Of a DNA stretch of 64,000 nucleotides, positions 36,163 to 45,792 are shown piece after piece (position 1 is the first letter of the stretch; each line of letters starts with the position of its first letter). The notes under the pieces are model-generated. The model searched no databases. It was not told the DNA's origin and saw nothing but the letters and a program-made list of their open reading frames with translations. A program made the position numbers and the translations under genes. Source of the DNA: Sphingomonas hankookensis (GTDB lineage Bacteria; Pseudomonadota; Alphaproteobacteria; Sphingomonadales; Sphingomonadaceae). The stretch is from contig NZ_JAKREV010000003.1 of assembly GCF_022664465.1 (NCBI RefSeq), forward strand, positions 372,001 through 436,000. Direction: 5' to 3'.

Positions 36163-37439
36163 GCGAGGCCGCCGCATGGCTGGCCGCGCGCGGCCTGCCG
36201 GTGGGGGATGGATGGCAGCTGGCCGAGGGCGGTATCGCGCTCGGCTTCGTGCTGCTGGCGCTGGCGTTCGGCTGGTTCGCGGGACGCTGGGCCGGGCCGC
36301 ATCTGACCGCCTTGTGGCGCGAGCGGGTGCCCGACCATGCCGTCGGGCTGGCCACGCGGATGTGCGACATCGTCCGCCATCTGGTCGCGGTGCTGGCGCT
36401 GGCGGTGGTGGCGCAGGGGCGCGACTGGGGGGCGCTAGCCGATATCGTCGTCGGCGTCGCGCTGGGCGCGGCGGTAGCGCGGCTGGCGATGCAGTTGCTG
36501 CGCGGAGTCAATCTGGCACGCTGGCTGGCATGGGCGGTCGCGGCAATCCTGTTCGTCGCGGTACTGTCGGGATCGGTCGGCGGGCTGGAGCCGATCACGA
36601 CGACGCTCGACGCGATCGGGTTTTCGATCGGGCGCCGCCGGCTGTCGCTGCTGGCGTTGGTCAGCACGCTGCTGACCGCGGTCGTACTCTATGCCGTGGT
36701 GCGCATCGCCAACAAGCTGGTCGAACATGGCGTCGGGCAGGCGAAAAGCCTCGACCCCGCGCAAAAGCTGCTGGCGCAGAAGCTGGCGTCGATCGCGGTG
36801 GTCATCACCGCGTTCTTCTTCGGCATCGACCTGCTCGGCATCGACCTGACAACCTTCGCGATCTTTTCGGGAGGCCTCGGCCTTGCCGTCGGCTTCGGGT
36901 TGCAGAAGACGGTCGGCAACCTGATCGCCGGGATCATCCTGCTGATGGACCGCTCGATCAAGCCGGGCGACGTGATCGTGGTCGGCGACAGTTTCGGGTG
37001 GGTGAACAAGATCGGCGTGCGCGCAGTGTCGGTCATCACCCGCGACGGCAAGGAACACCTGATCCCCAACGAAAACCTGATGACGCAGGAGGTGGAGAAC
37101 TGGTCCTTTTCCGACCGCAACGTCCGCGTCCGCATCCCGGTGGGGGTCGGGTATGAGACCGACCTGCGGCTGGCGCAGAAGCTGATGCTGCAGGCGGCGA
37201 CCGAGAGCCCGCGCGTGCTGCGCAGTCCGGCGGCCAATGTCTGGCTGATCTCCTATGGCGAATATGCCGTCGAGCATGAGATACTGGCGTGGATCAGCGA
37301 TCCCGAACAGGGCGTCGGCAATGTCCGGTCGGACGTGCTCAACCGGCTGTGGGATTTGTTCAAGGAGAACGGGATCGAGATTCCCGTGCCGCGGCGCGAG
37401 TTGCTGTTCCGCGACGGGTTGAAGGTGACGAAGGGGTGA
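36159..37439 (+). CDS. MscS-family mechanosensitive channel
   Basis: A 426-residue channel with about five N-terminal membrane helices and the MscS pore/beta domain. The pore helix reads GGLGLAVGFGLQKTVGNLIA, followed by LLMDRSIKPGD. The C-terminal vestibule domain is complete. It releases solutes at low osmolarity. GTG 36159 overlaps the metC stop as GTGA. It differs in length from the channel cut by the window start and so is a paralogue, not a duplicate. Confidence 0.93.
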   Translation: MSEAAAWLAARGLPVGDGWQLAEGGIALGFVLLALAFGWFAGRWAGPHLTALWRERVPDHAVGLATRMCDIVRHLVAVLALAVVAQGRDWGALADIVVGVALGAAVARLAMQLLRGVNLARWLAWAVAAILFVAVLSGSVGGLEPITTTLDAIGFSIGRRRLSLLALVSTLLTAVVLYAVVRIANKLVEHGVGQAKSLDPAQKLLAQKLASIAVVITAFFFGIDLLGIDLTTFAIFSGGLGLAVGFGLQKTVGNLIAGIILLMDRSIKPGDVIVVGDSFGWVNKIGVRAVSVITRDGKEHLIPNENLMTQEVENWSFSDRNVRVRIPVGVGYETDLRLAQKLMLQAATESPRVLRSPAANVWLISYGEYAVEHEILAWISDPEQGVGNVRSDVLNRLWDLFKENGIEIPVPRRELLFRDGLKVTKG

Positions 37440-37455
37440 TCCCGCGCGGCCACCG

Positions 37456-37540
37456 ACGTCACCCCAGCGCAGGCTGGGGTCTCCCGGTTGGAGCGCGGGA
37501 CAGGAGCCGACGGAGACCCCAGCCTGCGCCGGGGTGACGT
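37456..37540. repeat. Dispersed palindromic repeat, family B, copy 4
   Basis: About 85 bp with inverted ends (ACGTCACCCCAGCGCAGGC and GCCTGCGCCGGGGTGACGT) in the gap between the MscS gene and the GNAT gene. This copy uses the GACCCCAGC form of the motif, as do copies 6 and 7. Confidence 0.88.
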
Positions 37541-37603
37541 GCAGCGGTGCGGTGTCGACTTGGGGACTACCCGACCCATGCCATCGCCCCTATCTTCCTT
37601 TCC

Positions 37604-38734
<1,131 letters not shown>

Positions 38735-38771
38735 GTGCGGCGTTCACCAACCTCCGATACGGTCACCAGAG

Positions 38772-38856
38772 ACGTCGCCCCAGCGAAGGCTGGGGCCTCA
38801 ACCGGCTCCTGCCCCGCGCTATAACCGGGAGATTCCAGCCTTCGCTGGGATGACGT
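38772..38856. repeat. Dispersed palindromic repeat, family B, copy 5
   Basis: About 85 bp between convergent genes, opening ACGTCGCCCCAGCGAAGGC and closing GCCTTCGCTGGGATGACGT. Confidence 0.88.
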
Positions 38857-38879
38857 CCGGGGCGAATGGGGTGTTCGCC

Positions 38880-39206
38880 TTACTTCCGGCTGAGCATCCC
38901 GCCCAGACCGCCCGGCAGCAGATCGCCGATACCGCCGCGTGCCGCCGGATCGACGTCGAGGCCGAGCAATTGCGCGAACTGGCCCAGCGCATCGGGACCG
39001 CCGACTTCGGACAGAACCGCCTCGATCTGGTGACGCGACACGCCGCTATGGTCGGCGGCTTCCTGCGCCGGATCGGCATGGCCGGCGAACTTGGCCAGCA
39101 GGCCGAGCACGGTCTGCACCTGTTCGGCGGAAATGCCCGCCTTTTCGGCGATGGTGGGCAGGTCGAAGCGCCCGGCAAGGTTCAGGGCATTGTTCAACAG
39201 GTCCAT
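38880..39206 (-). CDS. Small helical protein of unknown function
   Basis: A 108-residue protein, mostly alpha-helical, with two similar helix-turn-helix-like segments (DLPTIAEKAGISAEQVQTVL and AADHSGVSRHQIEAVLSEVG) and a glycine-rich end GDLLPGGLGGML. There is no signal or membrane helix. The ATG shares a base with the stop of the membrane protein upstream (TGATG). Longer upstream frame runs inside that gene and is ignored. It recalls small YidB/DUF937-type proteins, but I cannot assign a family with confidence. Confidence 0.6.
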   Translation of the reverse strand: MDLLNNALNLAGRFDLPTIAEKAGISAEQVQTVLGLLAKFAGHADPAQEAADHSGVSRHQIEAVLSEVGGPDALGQFAQLLGLDVDPAARGGIGDLLPGGLGGMLSRK

Positions 39207-40849
39207 CAGCGTCTCCTTACCAAGTCGTTTGCCGCCATCTCGCGCATCGGGCGACGGCGGGGCTTTGCGAACGGACGATTGCCCAGATCGCTCCATGTCA
39301 GGTCGGGCGGCGGCACGCGGTGATCGATGCGGAACACCGCGCTCGTCCCGTTGCGCCACACCGGGATCAGCCCCTGTTCGAGGCGGCGGTCGTATTTCGG
39401 CGGGCGGATCAGCCAGACATAATCGAACGCGTCGCGCGGGAATTTATACAGCGCGCCGGCGATCGGCCGCCAATATTCGCGCGGGCATTTGACGTCGGTC
39501 ACCAGCTCGGACGGATCGTGCGAGAAGCCGCGCGCCGCCTTGTACTTGACGGTCAACAGCTGGCCGCCGGCCATCGACCATTGGTCATTGGCATAAGCCT
39601 GTCGCCGCGCCAGCGCGAGGCCGGGGAAGTGCTGCAGCCGGGTCATGCGCCATTCGTTGTAGCAGGTCTCGCCCACGAAGGTGACCAGCCGCGCGCCGAC
39701 CGGCACATGATCCAGCGCCGCCAGTTCGCGATCATAGGCGCGGTCGTACAGCCAGAAGCTGGCGGTGGTCGCGCCGATCCGTCCGACGAAGATGGCGAGG
39801 CCGATCGCCGCCAACACCGACGCATGGCGGATCGAAGTGCCCGGCTTGGGCCGGAGCGCGATCAGGCAAATGCCGAAGAGATAGGGGACCAGCCGCATAT
39901 CGGCATAGGCCGACCCGAACACGATGCGCGGCAACAGGATATAGACTGCGATCAGGAACAGTGCCGACAGGCCGAGGTTGCGCGAATAGCCGATATTCGG
40001 GTCGCGCACCCCCTTGAACAGCACGAGATAGAAGACCGCGACCGAGGCGAGATCGTAGAGCTGCCACCGGTCGCGCAGCGCCATGGTCATCCACAACATC
40101 TTCGCGCGCCAGTTGAACCAGTCGGCGGTCTGCCCACCGACATGCCCGCCCGACCGCCACAGCAGCATCAGCAGCGCAGGCGGCGCCAGCACGAGGCAGT
40201 GGAGTCCGGCATGGAAGGCGGCGGCGAACCAGTTGCGACGCTTGTCATGTTCGCGGATCAACTCGGCCGAGGCGGCGAGTACGCCCAGCGTCCCCCAGCC
40301 GAAGGTGTGCGTCAGCCAGATCAGCCCGGCGATGGGTACGAACACGACGCCGCGCAGTACCAGCCGCCCCTGCCGCCCCAGCCGCAGCCACAATGCGAAG
40401 GCGTTGAGCGCAAGCGCCATCGACAGCACGAAATTGGCGAAACCGAAATGGAACGGGAAGCTGTAGACGATCGGCAGCGCGAACAGCGCGGTCGCCGGGA
40501 TGCGGCCATGCACTTCGCGCGCGATCCACAACAGTCCGACCGCGGTCAGCGCCGGGATCGTCAGGATGATCAGCTTGACCGCAGGCTCGAGCCCGATCAG
40601 CGGTTCGAGCAGCCAGACGAGCAGGTCGACGCCGAGATTGCCGATCAGGCTCCAGTCGAAATTATACCAGTCGTGGAACCATGGCGCCTGTCCGGTATTC
40701 CACAGCTGTTGAACGCGATACCGGCCCATATGGCCCGGCAAATCGACCATCGGCGGGATGTCGGGCCACAGCAGCGGCACGATCGCCAGCACGGCCATCA
40801 GCGCCACGAACCACCGCGTCTGCCACCAGTTGAGCCTGTCCCCCTGCAT
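39206..40849 (-). CDS. Polytopic membrane protein, GT-C-like
   Basis: A 547-residue protein with about eleven membrane helices in the first 370 residues, then a soluble domain of about 170 residues. The first loop after TM1 holds an acidic motif (WPDIPPMVDLPGHMGRY), and a similar loop with Asp/Glu follows another helix. This layout is that of GT-C glycosyltransferases, which use lipid-linked sugars at the periplasmic face. No family motif is complete, so the activity is an inference. It lies ten bases downstream of a second protein of the same build. Confidence 0.65.
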   Translation of the reverse strand: MQGDRLNWWQTRWFVALMAVLAIVPLLWPDIPPMVDLPGHMGRYRVQQLWNTGQAPWFHDWYNFDWSLIGNLGVDLLVWLLEPLIGLEPAVKLIILTIPALTAVGLLWIAREVHGRIPATALFALPIVYSFPFHFGFANFVLSMALALNAFALWLRLGRQGRLVLRGVVFVPIAGLIWLTHTFGWGTLGVLAASAELIREHDKRRNWFAAAFHAGLHCLVLAPPALLMLLWRSGGHVGGQTADWFNWRAKMLWMTMALRDRWQLYDLASVAVFYLVLFKGVRDPNIGYSRNLGLSALFLIAVYILLPRIVFGSAYADMRLVPYLFGICLIALRPKPGTSIRHASVLAAIGLAIFVGRIGATTASFWLYDRAYDRELAALDHVPVGARLVTFVGETCYNEWRMTRLQHFPGLALARRQAYANDQWSMAGGQLLTVKYKAARGFSHDPSELVTDVKCPREYWRPIAGALYKFPRDAFDYVWLIRPPKYDRRLEQGLIPVWRNGTSAVFRIDHRVPPPDLTWSDLGNRPFAKPRRRPMREMAANDLVRRR

Positions 40850-40858
40850 CGGCCGCTT

Positions 40859-42661
40859 TTAGAGGCGGTCGGTACGATCCGGCAAGCGTCCGCGTAACCG
40901 GAAGAACAGCATCGATCCGCCGACCGGAATCGGTTCCAGCCACGCGGGAACCTGGCCCGATTGCAGCGCGTCGACGAGGCTGCCGGGGCGATAGCGTTGC
41001 AACGCCAGTTCGCGCATGACGTCGGGGCACAGCGCGACGTAATCGACGCCGGTGCGCTGCGCCATCGCTGCCGCCTGTTCGGGGCGGGCGAGGAAGAAGC
41101 GATAGGCCGCCATGTTGCCGGCATTGTTGCGGTGATAGCCCGCCGCCCATACGTGATGCGGCGTCATCCCGATCAGATAGGAGCCGAGGTCGATCGGTGC
41201 CGCGACCAGTCCCTTGGGCTGTCGCGCGATCGTCAGGAACTGTTCGGCGGTGGTGCAGCGGCCGATATCCGCCCGGGCAGCAAGGATCGGTTTGGCCAGC
41301 GCGCCATCCATCGGCTTCGAGATCGCCAGATACGTCACGCCCGCGCCCAGCACCCACAGGGTCAGGCGCGCGGCCATCCGTTCGGGGCGCCCCTGCGTCG
41401 CGGCGATGGCGATCGTGAAGGGGATCGATGCCAGTCCGGCGAGGATATAGGTGACGCGGATCTGCAGGATCGCGGCGACCGCGCTGATGACCAGCACGAT
41501 CGCGAAGGCAATGGCGCGATGTGCCTGCCAGCCGCCGCGCACGGCCTGCACCACCGCCAGCGTACTGCCGAGCAGCGATACCGCGCCATAGGCCACGATC
41601 GTGCCCAGCGTATCCTGTCCGACGAACAGGCCGCGCGCTTCGCTGACATTGCTCATCCACACGTCCTTCAGGAACGGGGTGAGCGCGTCGTACGGGCCGG
41701 CGAGGCACACCATCGACGTGCGCGATACCGATAGCGCCACGGCGATCCCGACCACCGTGCCGGCCGCGAGGCGCCGCGGCATGGTCGGCATCCAGCGACC
41801 CGCGAAACCGAGCGCGATCCAACCCGCGCCGAGCGCCAGCGTCGCGCTGGTCGAGGCAGGGGTGAAGCCGTCGCACCATTCGCGCGGCCAGGCATCGGGG
41901 TGCATGAACACGAGCATGAACCCGGTCGCACCGGCCAGCGCGAGTCCGAAGCCCAGCGCGCGGGCGTCCTCGTCCGCCGCGCCGGTCAGCCACAGCCAGC
42001 CCAGCGCCGCCATCACCGCGACCAGTTCGGGCGCCGATTCGAGGCCGATGGCAAGGCTGGCCGCCGCGACCACTCCCATCGCCGCGCCGGTCGCTAGCGA
42101 CGGCCGGCGCAGCAGGCCATCGACCAGCGCCAGCATCAACACGATCTGCAAGGCGTGGTGATCGATCCGGCCGGGGAGGAACAGGCTGATCGTCGGAAAG
42201 GCGAGTGCGGCAAGGATGACCGCAACCGGTCGCGCGGCGGGGCCGTGCAGGCGCAGCGCGATCTGCCCTGCCAGCAACAGGTAGCAGCAGAACAACAGCG
42301 CCGGCCACGCGATCATCGCACCGACTTCGGCGGCATGGGTGCCCAGCAGCGGTGTCAGCAGCAGGATCATCGCCGCCGGCACCGCATCGGCCAGTCGCGA
42401 CCAGTGCATCGGCGCACCGCCCGGGGGCCCCAGGCGATATTGCATCAGGTCGTTGAAGCGCTGCCCACCGATCCAGTCGCGGATTTCGGCGATACGCATC
42501 ATGTCGTCATTGTCGGGCAGGCGCAGCCACCGCAGCGCCGACCAGTCCTTGATCGTCCAAGCGGTCGTCAGCAGCACGGTCAGCCCCAGCGCGAGCGCCA
42601 GCACGGGCCAGGAGAAGCGGGGGCTCGGGGCGCGGGGGGCGGGCGTCATAGCCGCCGACAT
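40859..42661 (-). CDS. Polytopic membrane protein, GT-C-like (STT3-like first loop)
   Basis: A 600-residue protein with about twelve membrane helices and a C-terminal soluble part of about 130 residues. The first external loop carries LRLPDNDDMMRIAEIRDW, which resembles the DxD-type catalytic loop of oligosaccharyltransferase-like GT-C enzymes. LPGRIDHHALQ around residue 165 is a second conserved-looking loop. It is co-oriented with a second GT-C-like gene and divergent from a GT2 glycosyltransferase, so the block may build or transfer a lipid-linked glycan. Substrate unknown. Confidence 0.68.
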   Translation of the reverse strand: MSAAMTPAPRAPSPRFSWPVLALALGLTVLLTTAWTIKDWSALRWLRLPDNDDMMRIAEIRDWIGGQRFNDLMQYRLGPPGGAPMHWSRLADAVPAAMILLLTPLLGTHAAEVGAMIAWPALLFCCYLLLAGQIALRLHGPAARPVAVILAALAFPTISLFLPGRIDHHALQIVLMLALVDGLLRRPSLATGAAMGVVAAASLAIGLESAPELVAVMAALGWLWLTGAADEDARALGFGLALAGATGFMLVFMHPDAWPREWCDGFTPASTSATLALGAGWIALGFAGRWMPTMPRRLAAGTVVGIAVALSVSRTSMVCLAGPYDALTPFLKDVWMSNVSEARGLFVGQDTLGTIVAYGAVSLLGSTLAVVQAVRGGWQAHRAIAFAIVLVISAVAAILQIRVTYILAGLASIPFTIAIAATQGRPERMAARLTLWVLGAGVTYLAISKPMDGALAKPILAARADIGRCTTAEQFLTIARQPKGLVAAPIDLGSYLIGMTPHHVWAAGYHRNNAGNMAAYRFFLARPEQAAAMAQRTGVDYVALCPDVMRELALQRYRPGSLVDALQSGQVPAWLEPIPVGGSMLFFRLRGRLPDRTDRL

Positions 42662-42755
42662 GACCGGATCATGCTTAATTTCCGGTATAGCGTTAACCGA
42701 GTCTTCGTCGTTTCACAGGAATAACGGTCGCGATAGTCCGCCGCTGGAGCGTCCG

Positions 42756-43958
42756 ATGCCCGCCGTCCGCCTGCCCATTGCAACCAGCGACGCCATTCGC
42801 GAGGAAGTCGCGGTCGAACTGTCGATCGTCATGCCCTGCCTGAACGAAGCAGAGACGCTGGCGGTGTGCATCAAGAAGGCGAAGTTGTTTCTCGACGCGC
42901 ACGACATCGCGGGCGAGGTGATCGTCGCCGACAACGGATCGACCGACGGATCGCTGCAGATTGCCAATGCGATGGGCGCGCGGATCGTGAACGTGCCGGC
43001 GCGCGGCTATGGTGCGGCACTGGCTGGCGGTATCGCCGCCGCGCGCGGCCAGTTCGTGGCGATGGGCGATGCCGACGACAGCTATGACTTCGGCAGCCTG
43101 TTGCCCTTCGTCGAACGGTTGCGGGGCGGCGCCGATCTGGTGATGGGCAATCGCTTTCAGGGCGGGATCGCGCCCGGCGCCATGCCGGTGCTGCACCGTT
43201 TCCTCGGCAATCCGGTGCTGAGCCTGCTCGGCCGCGCGTTTTTCGGGACGCCGGTCGGCGATTTCCATTGCGGGCTGCGCGCGTTCCGCCGCGACCGTGC
43301 GCTGGAACTGGGGCTGACCGCGCCGGGGATGGAATTTGCCAGCGAGATGGTGGTCAAGGCATCGATCGCCCGGTTCGCCATCGCCGAGGTGCCGACGACG
43401 CTGGTGCCCGATGGCCGGTCGCGCCCGCCGCATTTGCGCACATGGCGCGACGGATGGCGGCATCTGCGCTTCCTGCTGCTCTATGCGCCGCGCTTCCTGT
43501 TCTTCTATCCGGGGCTGGCGCTGCTGATCGTGGGGATGGTCGCGGTCGGAATGCTCGCCGGTGGCGACATCCGGCTGAACGGGGTCGAGTTCGGACCGCA
43601 CACGATGATCTTCGCGGCGATGGCCGCGATCATCGGCGGCCAGATGATCGGGTTAGCGGTGCTGGCGCGCCAATATGGTATCCTGACCGGCATGTGGCCG
43701 GAAAGCGGGGCGATGCAGCGCATCCGCAGCGCACTGACCGTCGAGCGCGGCTGCATCGTCGGGGGGGTGTTGCTGCTGGCCGGATTGGGCGGGGCGGCGA
43801 CCTCGACCTGGCTCTGGGCGCAGACCGGGTTCGGAGCACTGGTACCGGGCGAACTGATGCGGCTGACCATTCCGTCGATGCTGCTCGCGTGCCTGGGCGT
43901 ACAGGTCGCGGTCACGTCGTTCTTCGCCGCGCTGCTCGACCAGCCGCGCGCAAAGTAA
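42756..43958 (+). CDS. Family 2 glycosyltransferase with C-terminal membrane helices
   Basis: A 400-residue dolichyl-phosphate-mannose-synthase-like enzyme. The GT2 domain (about residues 20-240) shows VELSIVMPCLNEAE, VADNGSTDGS, the DxD-type motif GDADDSYDF, GNRFQGG and DFHCGLRAF. Four membrane helices follow from about residue 245. Such enzymes move a sugar from a nucleotide donor to a polyprenyl phosphate. That lipid-sugar is the usual donor for GT-C proteins, which fits the divergent pair next door. ATG 42756 is the first start that gives a normal N-terminus. Confidence 0.9.
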   Translation: MPAVRLPIATSDAIREEVAVELSIVMPCLNEAETLAVCIKKAKLFLDAHDIAGEVIVADNGSTDGSLQIANAMGARIVNVPARGYGAALAGGIAAARGQFVAMGDADDSYDFGSLLPFVERLRGGADLVMGNRFQGGIAPGAMPVLHRFLGNPVLSLLGRAFFGTPVGDFHCGLRAFRRDRALELGLTAPGMEFASEMVVKASIARFAIAEVPTTLVPDGRSRPPHLRTWRDGWRHLRFLLLYAPRFLFFYPGLALLIVGMVAVGMLAGGDIRLNGVEFGPHTMIFAAMAAIIGGQMIGLAVLARQYGILTGMWPESGAMQRIRSALTVERGCIVGGVLLLAGLGGAATSTWLWAQTGFGALVPGELMRLTIPSMLLACLGVQVAVTSFFAALLDQPRAK

Positions 43959-43961
43959 CCG

Positions 43962-43984
43962 GCCGGGTCGCCCCGGCCCGTTTC
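43962..43984. terminator. Hairpin terminator between the GT2 gene and argG
   Basis: A 7-base GC stem (GGCCGGG at 43962-43968, CCCGGCC at 43973-43979) with a TCGC loop and CGTTT after it, between two convergent genes. Confidence 0.65.
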
Positions 43985-43989
43985 ACGGA

Positions 43990-45207
43990 TCAGCGGTCGC
44001 GGCGCCCCAGCAGACGCAGGCGCAGCGCGTTGAGCTTGATGAAGCCCGCCGCATCGCGCTGGTCATAGGCGCCCTGATCGTCCTCGAACGTCACGACCTT
44101 TTCGCTGTAGAGCGAATTGGGCGAACGACGGCCGATGACATGGACGCCGCCCTTGTACAGCTTGAGGCGGACTTCGCCCGACACCTTGTGCTGGCTGTGG
44201 TCGATCGCGGCCTGCAGCATCTCGCGCTCCGGCGAGAACCAGAAGCCGTTATAGACCAGCTCGGCATAGCGCGGCGCCAGTTCGTCCTTCAGGTGCGCGG
44301 CACCACGATCGAGCGTGATCTGTTCGATCGCGCGGTGCGCGGCGTGCAGGATCGTGCCGCCGGGCGTCTCGTACATGCCGCGCGACTTCATGCCGACGAA
44401 GCGGTTCTCGACCAGGTCGAGGCGACCGATGCCATGCGCGCGGCCAAGGTCGTTGAGCTTGGCGAGCAGCGTGGCGGGCGACATCCCCTCGCCATCGACC
44501 GCGACCGCGTCGCCGCGTTCGAACGCGACGGTGATGACCTGCGGCGTGTCGGGCGCTTCCTCCGGGCTGACGGTGCGCGAGAAGACATAGTCGGGCACTT
44601 CGTCCCAAGGGTCCTCCAGCACCTTCCCCTCAGACGAAGTGTGCAGCAGGTTCGCATCGGTCGAGAAGGGCGATTCGCCGCGCTTGTCCTTGGGCACCGG
44701 AATCTGGTGCTGTTCGGCAAAGGCGATCAGCGCGGTGCGGCTGGTCAGGTCCCATTCGCGCCACGGCGCGATGACCTTGATATCAGGCTGCAGTGCGTAA
44801 TAGCCCAGTTCGAAGCGGACCTGGTCGTTGCCCTTGCCGGTCGCGCCGTGGCTGACCGCATCGGCGTTCACCTGACGCGCGATCTCGATCTGGCGCTTGG
44901 CGATCAGTGGGCGCGCGATCGAGGTGCCGAGCAGGTACAGCCCCTCGTACAAGGCGTTCGAGCGCATCATCGGGAAGACGAAGTCGCGAACGAATTCCTC
45001 GCGCAGGTCGTCGATGAAGATATGCTCGGGCTTGATGCCCATCAGCTCGGCCTTCTTGCGCGCCGGCTCCAGCTCTTCGCCCTGACCGAGATCGGCGGTG
45101 AAGGTCACGACCTCGCACTTATATTCCTGCTGCAACCATTTCAGGATGACGCTGGTGTCGAGGCCGCCCGAATAGGCGAGTACGACGCGGTTGATGGACT
45201 CGGCCAT
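43990..45207 (-). CDS. argG: Argininosuccinate synthase
   Basis: ArgG joins citrulline and aspartate with ATP in arginine biosynthesis. The 405-residue protein has the pyrophosphatase-loop signature AYSGGLDTS (residues 11-19), the citrulline/aspartate site [13 protein letters not shown], and the conserved [23 protein letters not shown] region near residue 75-95. Full length, type I argG. It stands alone, transcribed leftwards, with an unremarkable 138-base upstream gap shared with the EF-hand gene. Confidence 0.97.
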   Translation of the reverse strand: MAESINRVVLAYSGGLDTSVILKWLQQEYKCEVVTFTADLGQGEELEPARKKAELMGIKPEHIFIDDLREEFVRDFVFPMMRSNALYEGLYLLGTSIARPLIAKRQIEIARQVNADAVSHGATGKGNDQVRFELGYYALQPDIKVIAPWREWDLTSRTALIAFAEQHQIPVPKDKRGESPFSTDANLLHTSSEGKVLEDPWDEVPDYVFSRTVSPEEAPDTPQVITVAFERGDAVAVDGEGMSPATLLAKLNDLGRAHGIGRLDLVENRFVGMKSRGMYETPGGTILHAAHRAIEQITLDRGAAHLKDELAPRYAELVYNGFWFSPEREMLQAAIDHSQHKVSGEVRLKLYKGGVHVIGRRSPNSLYSEKVVTFEDDQGAYDQRDAAGFIKLNALRLRLLGRRDR

Positions 45208-45345
45208 GGGGCAGGCTCCTTATGTGCAACGGTTCGGCGCGCGGTTAGGCGACGCGGGGCCGCCACGCAAGGACGTGCGCTTGCGCCGGCGGGGACGCGG
45301 TGCAATCGTGCGCCGTATCGCCCCTCGTGGAAAGAAGCTGCCCCG

Positions 45346-45666
45346 ATGTTGTTCGCGCTCCTCGCCCTCGCGCTCCAGACCGCTCCCGCCCCGGCGCAGC
45401 CGACACCGGCGCCGGTCGTCGAACCGGCGCCCGAAGACGAAACCGAGTTCTTCGCGCTGTTCGACACCGACAAGGACGGGGTCATCGGCAAGGCCGAGTT
45501 CGACGCGATGAGCGTCAAGATCGATGCCGAGGCGGCCAAAGAGGACCCGTCGCAAAAGGGGCAGGCGGCTAGCGGCCTCGCCACCGCGTTCGCGCTGATG
45601 GACCAGAACAAGGACGGCAAGATTACGCGCGAGGAGTTTCGGGCGGTGGTGAAGGCAGGGCAGTAG
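45346..45666 (+). CDS. Secreted EF-hand calcium-binding protein
   Basis: A 106-residue protein with a short signal-like N-terminus (MLFALLALALQ) and a Pro/Ala linker. Two EF-hand loops follow: DTDKDGVIGKAE (residues 40-51) and DQNKDGKITREE (86-97). Both loops keep acidic or amide residues at positions 1, 3, 5 and Glu at 12, so calcium binding is likely. It is probably periplasmic. The frame is open upstream through argG antisense, which is coding-bias shadow. Partners are unknown. Confidence 0.82.
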   Translation: MLFALLALALQTAPAPAQPTPAPVVEPAPEDETEFFALFDTDKDGVIGKAEFDAMSVKIDAEAAKEDPSQKGQAASGLATAFALMDQNKDGKITREEFRAVVKAGQ

Positions 45667-45686
45667 GGGGCGTTCCCAAGCCCAAA

Positions 45687-45769
45687 ACGTCACCCCAGCG
45701 CAGGCTGGGGTCTCCTGCGGCGAGGCGCGCGCTCCATTACCGGGAGACCCCAGCCTGCGCTGGGGTGAG
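45687..45769. repeat. Dispersed palindromic repeat, family B, copy 6
   Basis: About 83 bp between the convergent EF-hand and smc genes, with ends ACGTCACCCCAGCGCAGGC and GCCTGCGCTGGGGTGAG. Confidence 0.88.
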
Positions 45770-45792
45770 GGATATGGGTCGGATAACGTCCT

